64,000 bases of DNA, from NCBI GenBank assembly GCA_051954955.1, contig JBQCHF010000090.1, positions 27,607 through 91,606 of the forward strand. The letters are read 5' to 3'. The stretch is from JBQCHF01 sp051954955. Its GTDB lineage: Bacteria; Actinomycetota; Actinomycetes; Motilibacterales; Motilibacteraceae. The position numbers and the translations under genes are program-made. The notes under the pieces were generated by a model that was given only the letters and a program-made list of their open reading frames with translations, ran no database searches and was not told the DNA's origin. Shown piece by piece: positions 57,415 to 64,000 of this stretch. Position 1 is the stretch's first letter; each line of letters begins with the position of its first letter.

Positions 57415-57915
57415 GTGCTCGCCGACGACGCCCGCGCGGTCACCGGGCCGGCGCCGCGCTCGTGGTGGCAGGTGCCGGTGCTGCGCTACCGGGTCGGGGT
57501 GCGCGCCGTCGCCACCGTCACCTGGGCGCCCATCTCGCTGCCGGTCGTGTGGACCAGCGTCCAGGGCCTGGGCTGGCGGATCTTCCTCACCCTGGTGATC
57601 GTCGCCGTCGCCACGCTGGGGCTGGGTGGGATCCGGGTGGCCCGGCGCGAGCACCGCGAGCTGCTCGAGGGGCAGGCGGTTCGCACCCCCTACCGCAAGG
57701 ACGGCGAGCGGCACCTGCTCCTGGCCCCGGCCGAGGTGCCGCTGTGCCGGGTGGAGGCCGACCGTGAGCTGCTCGCGGCGCTGCCGGCCAACGGGTCGGC
57801 GTGGGTGCGCGGCAACCTGGCCGGCGGCCCGGCCGCGCTGGAGGTGGACCGGGACCAGCCCGAGCCGCTGCGGCTGTGGCTGCTGGGCGGCGGCGCCCGC
57901 CTGCTCGGCCCCTGA
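57415..57915 (+). CDS. Small membrane protein within the LytSR-symporter cluster
   Basis: The product has 166 residues from GTG 57415. Two close helices (VATVTWAPISLPVVWTSVQGLGW and IFLTLVIVAVATLGLGGI) are followed by a basic hinge (RVARREHRELLEG) and a soluble part (YRKDGERHLLLAPAEVPLCRVEADRELLAALPANGSAWVRGNLAGG) with strand-like spacing. It lies 45 bp after lytS and ahead of lytR on the same strand, so it may belong to the signalling operon. No family was recognised. Confidence 0.6.
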   Translation: MLADDARAVTGPAPRSWWQVPVLRYRVGVRAVATVTWAPISLPVVWTSVQGLGWRIFLTLVIVAVATLGLGGIRVARREHRELLEGQAVRTPYRKDGERHLLLAPAEVPLCRVEADRELLAALPANGSAWVRGNLAGGPAALEVDRDQPEPLRLWLLGGGARLLGP

Positions 57916-57939
57916 GCCGGGCTGAGCGACTTCTCCCCC

Positions 57940-57980
57940 GAAACGACCGTCCATCCGAACGACCGTCCATCTGAACGAGC
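57940..57980 (+). promoter_or_regulatory. Tandem direct repeats upstream of the LytTR gene
   Basis: AACGACCGTCCATC occurs at 57942-57955 and 57958-57971 (16-bp period), with a partial third AACGAG at 57974. They end about 40 bp before a TACCCT -10 box (58019-58024), which lies 6 nt before GTG 58031. LytTR regulators bind such direct repeats, so autoregulation is plausible. Confidence 0.55.
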
Positions 57981-58030
57981 GCGGCGACCACTGCCACACC
58001 CGGCGGGGTACGGCGCGTTACCCTCCCGGC

Positions 58031-58783
58031 GTGCTCCGTGTCCTCGTCGCCGACGACGAGCAGCCTGCCCGCGAGGAGCTGGCCTGGCTGCTGCGCCGCG
58101 ACGACCGCGTGGACACGGTCCGCACCGTGGCCACCGGTGCCGACGTCCTCAAGGCGCTGGAGAGCGAGCCGTTCGACGCGGTCTTCCTGGACATCCGGAT
58201 GCCCGGGCTGGACGGCCTCGACGTCGCCCGCGTCCTGGCCAGGTTCACCGACCCGCCGGCCGTGGTGTTCGTGACCGCCTACGACGACCACGCCGTCGAG
58301 GCCTTCGACCTCAAGGCCGTCGACTACCTGCTCAAGCCGGTGCGCGACGAGCGGCTCACCGAGGCCGTGCGCCGGGTCGCTGCCGCCTCCGACGCCCGCG
58401 AGGGGGTGACCCGCGAGGCCGAGCCGGAGGACGAGACGATCGCCGTCGAGCTCGGCGGGGTCACCCGCTTCGTCAACCGCTCCGACGTCCGCTACGTGGA
58501 GGCGCACGGCGACTACGCCCGCCTGCACACCGCCACCGGCAGCCACTTGGTCCGGGTGCCGCTCACCACGCTGGAGGAGCGCTGGCGCGAGGCCGGGTTC
58601 GTGCGGATCCACCGCAGCCACCTGGTGGCCGCCCGGCACATCGACGAGGTCCGGTTCGAGTCCGGCCGGGCCAGCGTGCGCCTGGGCGAGGAGGTGCTGG
58701 CGGTCAGCCGGCGGCACACCCGGGCGCTGCGCGACCAGCTGGTCCGCCGGGCGCGGGTCGACCAGCCGAAGTTCTCCCGGTAG
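58031..58783 (+). CDS. LytTR-family response regulator
   Basis: The product has 250 residues from GTG 58031. The receiver has VLVADDEQPAREELAWLL, VFLDIRMPGLDGLDV (Asp54) and VDYLLKPVRDERL. The C-terminal LytTR domain has VRYVEAHGDYARLHTATGSHLVRVPLTTLEERWREAGFVRIHRSHLVAARHIDEV. The HRSHLV strand and the EAHGDY turn are family marks. It should act on promoters with two direct repeats, like those at 57940-57980. Together with the LytS-like kinase it probably controls the symporter genes immediately downstream. Confidence 0.94.
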   Translation: MLRVLVADDEQPAREELAWLLRRDDRVDTVRTVATGADVLKALESEPFDAVFLDIRMPGLDGLDVARVLARFTDPPAVVFVTAYDDHAVEAFDLKAVDYLLKPVRDERLTEAVRRVAAASDAREGVTREAEPEDETIAVELGGVTRFVNRSDVRYVEAHGDYARLHTATGSHLVRVPLTTLEERWREAGFVRIHRSHLVAARHIDEVRFESGRASVRLGEEVLAVSRRHTRALRDQLVRRARVDQPKFSR

Positions 58784-58796
58784 CGGGCGGCCGGCG

Positions 58797-59192
58797 ATGA
58801 GCGTCCCCGGACCGTCCCGGCGCGCCACCCCCCGCCGGGTGGTCGTGACCGCCCCGCAGGTGCGGGCCACCCGGCGGCCGCCGGTGATCAGTCCGATGCG
58901 GGAGATCGACGAGCAGTCCGCCGTCGGCGAGGTCTACATGCGCTCGCTCGTGCGCACCCAGCTGCGCCTGGCGCTGCTCGTCTGCGCCGCGTTCGGTCTG
59001 CTGCTCGGCGGGCTCCCGCTGCTGTTCCGGCTCGTGCCCGGCACCCGCACCGTGCACGTCCTCGGCATCCCGCTGCCCTGGCTGCTGCTCGGCGCGGTGG
59101 TCTACCCCTGCTTCGTCCTCGCCGGGTGGCTCTACGTGCGCGCCGCCGAGCACACCGAGCGGGACTTCGCCGACCTGCTCGAGCGGCGCTGA
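58797..59192 (+). CDS. DUF485-like small membrane partner of the symporter
   Basis: The product has 131 residues from ATG 58797. A basic, Pro-rich lead (RRATPRRVVVTAPQVRATRRPP) is followed by two helices, LRLALLVCAAFGLLLGGLPLLFRLV and LPWLLLGAVVYPCFVLAGWLYVRAAEHTERDF, as in DUF485/YjcH-like proteins that precede acetate permeases. The sequence YVRAAEHTERDFADLLERR is the usual closing segment of this actinobacterial type. It ends 2 bp before the symporter start, so the two are co-translated. Confidence 0.82.
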   Translation: MSVPGPSRRATPRRVVVTAPQVRATRRPPVISPMREIDEQSAVGEVYMRSLVRTQLRLALLVCAAFGLLLGGLPLLFRLVPGTRTVHVLGIPLPWLLLGAVVYPCFVLAGWLYVRAAEHTERDFADLLERR

Positions 59193-59194
59193 CC

Positions 59195-60943
59195 GTGCAG
59201 TCCGGCAGCACCGCCTACGGCGTCGCCGCCGTCGTGCTGGTCTCGGTGGCCACGGTCCTGATCGGCGCCTACGGCCTCCGGCTGTCGCGCACCACCAGCG
59301 ACTTCTACGTCGCCTCGCGCAGCGTCACCCCGCTGTGGAACGCCTCGGCCATGGGCGGGGAGTACCTCAGCGCAGCGTCGTTCCTCGGCATCGCCGGGCT
59401 GGTCCTGGCCTACGGCTCGGACATGCTCTGGTACCCGGTCGGCTACACCGCCGGCTACCTCGTGCTGCTGGTGCTGGTGGCCGCGCCCATGCGCCGGTCG
59501 GGCGCCTACACGCTGCCGGACTTCGCCGAGAGCCGGCTGGAGTCGGTGGCGGTGCGCCGCACCGCGAGCGTGCTGGTCGTGCTCATCGGCTGGCTCTACC
59601 TGCTGCCGCAGCTGCAGGGCGCCGGCCTCACCCTGCGCACCGTCACCGGTGCACCGCCCTGGGTCGGCGCGCTGGTGGTCGCCCTGGTCGTCGTCTTCAA
59701 CGTGGTCGCCGGCGGCATGCGCTCGATCACCTTCGTGCAGGCCTTCCAGTACTGGCTCAAGCTGACGGCCATCTCGCTGCCCGCCGTGGCGATGCTGGCG
59801 GTCTGGCACGCCCACGGCGCGCCGGACCCCGCGGCCGGCGGCTACCCGACCTTCCAGAGCGCCCGGACCGTGCAGGTGGCGGCCCCCACCACGCTCACCG
59901 TGCGCGCCCCGCTCGACGTCGAGGTCGAGGGCACGCTGGACGACCGGGCCGTCCAGGGGCCCGTCACCCTGGCACCGGGCCAGCACGACGTGGGCGGCGG
60001 CACCGAGCTGTCCTTCGCGGCCGGCGCGGAGGTGCCGCACGTGGCGCGGATCGAGGCCGCTCCGGGCGACCGGTGGGCGCTCCCGCTGTCCGGCGCGGGC
60101 GGGCGCGGCCACCCGCTCTACGCGACCTACTCCCTCATGCTCGCGCTGTTCTTCGGCACGATGGGCCTGCCGCACGTGCTGGTGCGCTTCTACACGAACC
60201 CGGACGGGCGCGCCGCCCGCCGCACGGCGCTCGGCGTGCTGGTGCTGCTGGGGGGCTACTACCTCTTCCCGGCCGTCTACGGCGCCCTCGGCCGGCTCTA
60301 CGCCCCCGACCTGCTGCTCACCGGCCGCACCGACGCCACCGTGCTGCTGCTGCCCGAGCGGCTCGTGGACGGCGTCCCCGGCCAGCTGCTCTCGGCCCTG
60401 GTCACCGCCGGGGCGTTCGCCGCCTTCCTGTCCACCTCCTCCGGCCTGGCCGTGTCCGTCGGCGGGGTGCTCTCGCAGGACGTCCTGCGTGGCTCCGTGC
60501 GCGACTTCCGGATCGCCACCGTGCTCGCCGTCGCGGTGCCCTTCGCGCTGTCCCTGCTGGTGGTCTCCGCGGCGGTCGCCGACATCGTCGGCCTGGCCTT
60601 CGCGGTGGCGGCCTCGTCGTTCTGCCCGCTGCTGCTGCTGGGGATCTGGTGGCGCAAGCTGACCGACGTGGGGGCGATCGCCGGGCTGGTCGTCGGCGGC
60701 GGGCTGGCCGCGGTGGCCAGCGGGGTCACGCTGGGCCGGGGCACCGGCACGGCGACGTCGTGGAGCGGCGCCCTGCTGGTGCAGCCGGCGGCCTGGACGA
60801 TGCCGCTCGCGTTCCTGGTCATGGTCGGGGTCAGCCTGCGCACGCAGCACCGGCTGCCGCGAGGGGTGAGCCGCACGATGGTGCGGCTGCACACCCCCGA
60901 GGCACTCGACCTGGACCGCACCCCGCCGCCGTTCCCGCGCTGA
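59195..60943 (+). CDS. Sodium:solute symporter, acetate/monocarboxylate type
   Basis: The product has 582 residues from GTG 59195, with about thirteen helices. The SSS signature appears at SDFYVASRSVTPLWNASAMGGEYLSAASFLGIAGLVLAYG, then VFNVVAGGMRSITFVQAFQYWLKL. A large outer loop (residues 220-305) is unusual in being beta-rich and polar. The later FFGTMGLPHVLVRFYTNPDGRAARRT and AGAFAAFLSTSSGLAVSVGGVLSQD segments match ActP/MctC-type carriers. Together with acs nearby and the LytSR genes upstream this suggests uptake of acetate or another small carboxylate. Na+ or H+ coupling is undetermined. Confidence 0.92.
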   Translation: MQSGSTAYGVAAVVLVSVATVLIGAYGLRLSRTTSDFYVASRSVTPLWNASAMGGEYLSAASFLGIAGLVLAYGSDMLWYPVGYTAGYLVLLVLVAAPMRRSGAYTLPDFAESRLESVAVRRTASVLVVLIGWLYLLPQLQGAGLTLRTVTGAPPWVGALVVALVVVFNVVAGGMRSITFVQAFQYWLKLTAISLPAVAMLAVWHAHGAPDPAAGGYPTFQSARTVQVAAPTTLTVRAPLDVEVEGTLDDRAVQGPVTLAPGQHDVGGGTELSFAAGAEVPHVARIEAAPGDRWALPLSGAGGRGHPLYATYSLMLALFFGTMGLPHVLVRFYTNPDGRAARRTALGVLVLLGGYYLFPAVYGALGRLYAPDLLLTGRTDATVLLLPERLVDGVPGQLLSALVTAGAFAAFLSTSSGLAVSVGGVLSQDVLRGSVRDFRIATVLAVAVPFALSLLVVSAAVADIVGLAFAVAASSFCPLLLLGIWWRKLTDVGAIAGLVVGGGLAAVASGVTLGRGTGTATSWSGALLVQPAAWTMPLAFLVMVGVSLRTQHRLPRGVSRTMVRLHTPEALDLDRTPPPFPR

Positions 60944-60949
60944 GCCCGC

Positions 60950-61576
60950 TCACGCCGTCAGCGTGCGCACCGCCGAGCGCAGCTGGAAGGCGGCGACCGC
61001 GGCCAGCAGGCCGTAGAGGAGCAGCCAGAAGCCGGCCAGCACGGTGAGGATGCCCAGCGAGATCCCGGGGCGCAGCACCACGTAGAAGCCGGCGATGGTG
61101 CTCACCACGCCCATGAAGACCCGCCAGCCGCGGCCGGGCTGCCCGCTGCCGCCGATCGCGGTCACCAGGTCGGTGACCCCCGCCACCACCCACCAGATCC
61201 CGATGAGGAACGCCACGACGGCGAGCGACTGCAGCGGATGGCGCAGCAGCACCAGCCCGACCAGCACGGACAGGATGCCGAGCACCGCCCACAGCGACCG
61301 GTGCCCGCCGCTGCCCTCCGCCAGGCCGCGGTCGGTGAAGGCGCCGACCAGGTGGAAGATGCCCGAGACGAACAGCTCGACGGCGAACAGGACCGCCAGC
61401 ACGACCAGCGTCGCCTCGGGCCAGGCCAGGACCATGATCCCCAGCACCACCGAGACGATCCCGTAGCCCAGCAGCCAGCCCCAGTGCCGCCCGACGTCCT
61501 CCATCGTCCCGAGCACCGGGTCGCGCGGCAGCCCGGTGCCCGCGCCGGTGGCCTGCGGAGGTGTGTGCGTGACCAT
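60950..61576 (-). CDS. HdeD-family membrane protein
   Basis: The product has 208 residues from ATG 61576, with GGAGGTCACC upstream. Six helices occur in three pairs: WLLGYGIVSVVLGIMVLAWPEATLVVLAVLFAVELFVSGIFHLVGAF, LWAVLGILSVLVGLVLLRHPLQSLAVVAFLIGIWWVVAGVTDLV and VFMGVVSTIAGFYVVLRPGISLGILTVLAGFWLLLYGLL. The repeated G-x-x-x-x-x-P turn and DUF308 pattern identify HdeD-like proteins, linked in enterics to acid resistance. The gene converges with the symporter gene with only 6 bp between. Confidence 0.87.
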   Translation of the reverse strand: MVTHTPPQATGAGTGLPRDPVLGTMEDVGRHWGWLLGYGIVSVVLGIMVLAWPEATLVVLAVLFAVELFVSGIFHLVGAFTDRGLAEGSGGHRSLWAVLGILSVLVGLVLLRHPLQSLAVVAFLIGIWWVVAGVTDLVTAIGGSGQPGRGWRVFMGVVSTIAGFYVVLRPGISLGILTVLAGFWLLLYGLLAAVAAFQLRSAVRTLTA

Positions 61577-61638
61577 GACCGGTGACCTCCCCGCGGGTGC
61601 TGCGGTGCGCCCGCCTGCTGAGGAGTCTGCGTCGCGCA

Positions 61639-61680
61639 CGAAGGCCCCGCCCCCGGGTTCACCCAGGAGCGGGGCCTTCG
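61639..61680 (-). terminator. Terminator hairpin after acs
   Basis: A 12-bp perfect stem CGAAGGCCCCGC/GCGGGGCCTTCG with an 18-nt loop lies 64 bp past the acs stop and upstream of the HdeD gene, so the two are likely transcribed separately. Confidence 0.8.
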
Positions 61681-61743
61681 TCACCCCCTGTGAATCACCC
61701 GTCCTACGACCTGTCGCGTCCTCCTACGGGCCGTAGGTGACGG

Positions 61744-63708
61744 TCAGGTCTCGTCGGCCCCGACCCCGGAGGCCAGACCCTCGCCGATCAGGTTCATGAC
61801 CGTCGGGTCCGCCAGCGTGGTCACGTCGCCGAGGTCGCGCTTCTCGGCGACGTCGCGCAGCAGACGACGCATGATCTTGCCCGAGCGGGTCTTGGGCAGC
61901 TCCGCGACCACCATGATCTGGCGGGGCTTGGCGATCGGGCCGATCTCCTTGGCCACGTGGTCGCGCAGCTCCTTGACCACGTCCGGCCCGCCGTCGCCGG
62001 CCTCGGCCCGCAGGATGACGAATGCGACGATCCCCTGACCCGTGGTCGGGTCCGAGGCGCCGACGACCGCGGCCTCGGCAACCTTCGGGTGCGACACCAG
62101 GGCCGACTCGATCTCGGTGGTCGACATGCGGTGACCGGACACGTTCATGACGTCGTCGACGCGGCCGAGCAGCCACAGGTCACCGTCGTTGTCCTTCTTG
62201 GCGCCGTCGCCGGCGAAATAGCGGCCGGGGAAGCGCGACCAGTAGGTCTCCTTGAACCGCTCCGGGTCGCCCCAGATGGTGCGCAGCATCGCCGGCCACG
62301 GCTCGGTCAGCACGAGGTAGCCGCCGGCGCCGTCGGGCACCGGGTTGCCGGCGTCGTCGACGACCTCCGCGTTCACACCGGGCAGCGGGGTCATCGCCGC
62401 ACCCGGCTTGCCGGCGGTGACGCCGGGCAGCGGGCTGATCATCATCATCCCGGTCTCGGTCTGCCACCAGGTGTCCACCACCGGGCAGCGGTCGTGGCCG
62501 ATGTGCTGGCGGTACCAGACGTAGGCCTCGGGGTTGATCGGCTCGCCGACCGAGCCGAGCACCCGCAGCGAGGACAGGTCCGCCGCGGCCGGGATCTCCG
62601 CGCCCCACTTCATGAACGTGCGGATCGTGGTGGGGGCGGTGTAGAGGATGCTCACCTTGTACTTGTCGATGATCTCCCACCAGCGGCCCTTGTGCGGGGT
62701 GTCCGGGGTGCCCTCGTACATCACCGACGTGGTGGCGTTGGCCAGCGGTCCGTACACGATGTAGGAGTGGCCGGTGACCCAGCCGATGTCGGCGGCGGTC
62801 CAGTAGACGTCGCGCTCGGGCTTGAGGTCGAACACCGCCCACTGGGTGAAGGCGCAGCCGGTGAGGTAGCCGCCGGAGGTGTGCAGGATGCCCTTGGGCT
62901 TGCCGGTGGTCCCCGAGGTGTACATGACGTAGAGCGGGTGCTCGCTGTCGAACGCCTCGGCGGTGTGCTCCGGGCTCTGCCGGTCGACGACGTCGTGCCA
63001 CCAGACGTCGCGGCCCTCGTTCCACTCCACCTCCTGCCCGGTGCGGCGCACCACCAGGACCGAGCGCACGTCCGGGCACTCCTTGAGCGCCTCGTCCACC
63101 GCCGGCTTGAGCGCGCTGGGGGCGCCCCGCCGGTAGCCGCCGTCGGAGGTGATGACGACGCGCGCGTCGCAGTCCTGGATGCGGTCCTTCAGCGCGGTGG
63201 AGGAGAAGCCACCGAAGACGACGGTGTGCGGAGCGCCGATCCGCGCGCAGGCCAGCATCGCGATGACCGTCTCGGGGATCATCGGCATGTAGATGGCGAC
63301 CCGGTCGCCGGACCGGACGCCGAGCTCGAGCAGGGCGTTCGCCGCCTTGCAGACCTCCGCGGTCAGCTCGGCGTAGGTGATGGTGCGGGTGTCGCCCGGC
63401 TCACCCTCCCAGTGGTAGGCGACCCGGTCCCCCAGACCGGCCTCGACGTGCCGGTCCAGGCAGTTGTAGGCCACGTTGAGCTTTCCGCCCACGTACCACT
63501 TGGCGAACGGCGGGTCCGACCAGTCGAGCACCTGGTCCCACTCCCGCTCCCAGGTGAGGCGGCGGGCCTGGTCGGCCCAGAAGCCGAGCCGGTCCTCGGC
63601 CGCGCGCTGGTACCACTCCGCCGTCACGTTGGCGCTGGCGGCCAGCTCGGCGGGCGGCTCGAATCGGCGGTCCTCCTGCAGGAGGTTAGACAGGGCCTCG
63701 GTGCTCAC
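61744..63708 (-). CDS. acs: Acetyl-CoA synthetase
   Basis: The product has 654 residues from GTG 63708, with AAGGAG at the right distance. It shows the AMP-forming ligase signatures: YVMYTSGTTGKPKGILHTSGG (near 262), TVVFGGFSSTALKDRIQDC, VVDTWWQTETGMMMISPLPG (acetate pocket Trp) and the C-terminal hinge GRVDDVMNVSGHRMSTTEIE. The acetylation-controlled Lys lies in LPKTRSGKIMRRLLRD (near 610). It makes acetyl-CoA from acetate, ATP and CoA. With the symporter and LytSR genes it completes an acetate uptake and activation set. The C-terminus is typical. Confidence 0.96.
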   Translation of the reverse strand: MSTEALSNLLQEDRRFEPPAELAASANVTAEWYQRAAEDRLGFWADQARRLTWEREWDQVLDWSDPPFAKWYVGGKLNVAYNCLDRHVEAGLGDRVAYHWEGEPGDTRTITYAELTAEVCKAANALLELGVRSGDRVAIYMPMIPETVIAMLACARIGAPHTVVFGGFSSTALKDRIQDCDARVVITSDGGYRRGAPSALKPAVDEALKECPDVRSVLVVRRTGQEVEWNEGRDVWWHDVVDRQSPEHTAEAFDSEHPLYVMYTSGTTGKPKGILHTSGGYLTGCAFTQWAVFDLKPERDVYWTAADIGWVTGHSYIVYGPLANATTSVMYEGTPDTPHKGRWWEIIDKYKVSILYTAPTTIRTFMKWGAEIPAAADLSSLRVLGSVGEPINPEAYVWYRQHIGHDRCPVVDTWWQTETGMMMISPLPGVTAGKPGAAMTPLPGVNAEVVDDAGNPVPDGAGGYLVLTEPWPAMLRTIWGDPERFKETYWSRFPGRYFAGDGAKKDNDGDLWLLGRVDDVMNVSGHRMSTTEIESALVSHPKVAEAAVVGASDPTTGQGIVAFVILRAEAGDGGPDVVKELRDHVAKEIGPIAKPRQIMVVAELPKTRSGKIMRRLLRDVAEKRDLGDVTTLADPTVMNLIGEGLASGVGADET

Positions 63709-64000
63709 GGTGCGCTCCTTCGCGGTTCGTGTGCGCTCGGCGGGCGGCTCACCCGGCGCAGCGGGCGAGCGCCTCGTCGCTCGACAGGCGGTGGGACGTG
63801 TGGTGCTCGGTGATGGGGGGTGCTCGTGCTTGTGCTGGTAGGGCAGGACTGGTCCAGGTGACTCTTGCACCGCTGGCCGACCCGCGCCGCCCGGCGGCCA
63901 GCGGTAGCCCCGGGTCGGTCCCGGGCGGGGGCCCGCGACCGCGGGTCGGTCGGGGCCGGCGGCCGCTTGAACGGGGAGTTCGCGGCGCCGGCGCACGAGC
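63709..64000. other. Region upstream of acs
   Basis: No gene is supported up to the window edge. It should contain the acs promoter. No CRP-like or LytTR direct repeat was recognised. Confidence 0.4.

Overview
The window is very GC-rich with dense, mostly short-spaced genes. Gene content and order point to a high-GC actinobacterium, most likely Geodermatophilaceae (Blastococcus, Geodermatophilus or Modestobacter type). This is inferred from protein character, the actinobacterial DUF222-HNH, DUF4244, DUF6325 and Rv3660c/Rv3661-like genes, and the 6C RNA; no database search was possible.

Layout. 1-5.2 kb: end of a NUDIX gene, a frameshifted DUF222-HNH gene, an MFS remnant, a coupled helical-protein/alpha-beta-hydrolase pair and a small membrane protein. 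5.2-9.5 kb: fused B12-dependent acyl-CoA mutase icmF, divergent from a MarR gene, then an ArsR gene. 9.6-15.4 kb: an MMPL exporter and a csoR-copZ-copA copper operon with two CsoR-type boxes. 15.4-23.2 kb: small membrane proteins, a NarL-type two-component system, a crcB-DUF190-crcB fluoride operon, tspO, a double-VOC protein, small stress-type genes, a lipoprotein and tRNA-Thr. 23.3-32.1 kb: a secreted S33 peptidase, holB, an MFS-thymidylate kinase fusion and topA. 32.2-39.2 kb: an ArsR-MFS pair, a methyltransferase, a K+-independent proton pyrophosphatase and an anti-anti-sigma/anti-sigma pair. 39.5-50 kb: an MrfA-type helicase, a tad pilus cluster, a 6C RNA and a HAD phosphatase. 49.9-56.1 kb: four paralogous single-pass membrane proteins of unknown function, with a Fic-like protein and a methyltransferase between them. 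56.2-63.7 kb: a LytS/LytTR system, a DUF485-like/SSS symporter pair, an HdeD-like protein and acs, which together look like an acetate uptake and activation module.

From holB to acs the order resembles the Mycobacterium tuberculosis Rv3644c-Rv3667 neighbourhood (holB, topA, helicase, tad genes, ssd, 6C/B11 RNA, HAD protein, Rv3662c-like protein, acs), as recalled from general knowledge. The main departures are the MFS-Tmk fusion and the family of Cys-pair membrane proteins.

Non-coding structure is rich. A composite intergenic repeat (a 20-bp hairpin arm, a 23-bp invariant motif and a GTGAGGGG hairpin) occurs at 12.0-12.3, 29.1-29.3 and 54.9-55.0 kb. A nested palindrome at 34.1 kb contains the stop codons of two convergent genes. 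Seven genes carry a TANNNT box 6-7 nt before the start codon, the pattern expected of leaderless transcripts.
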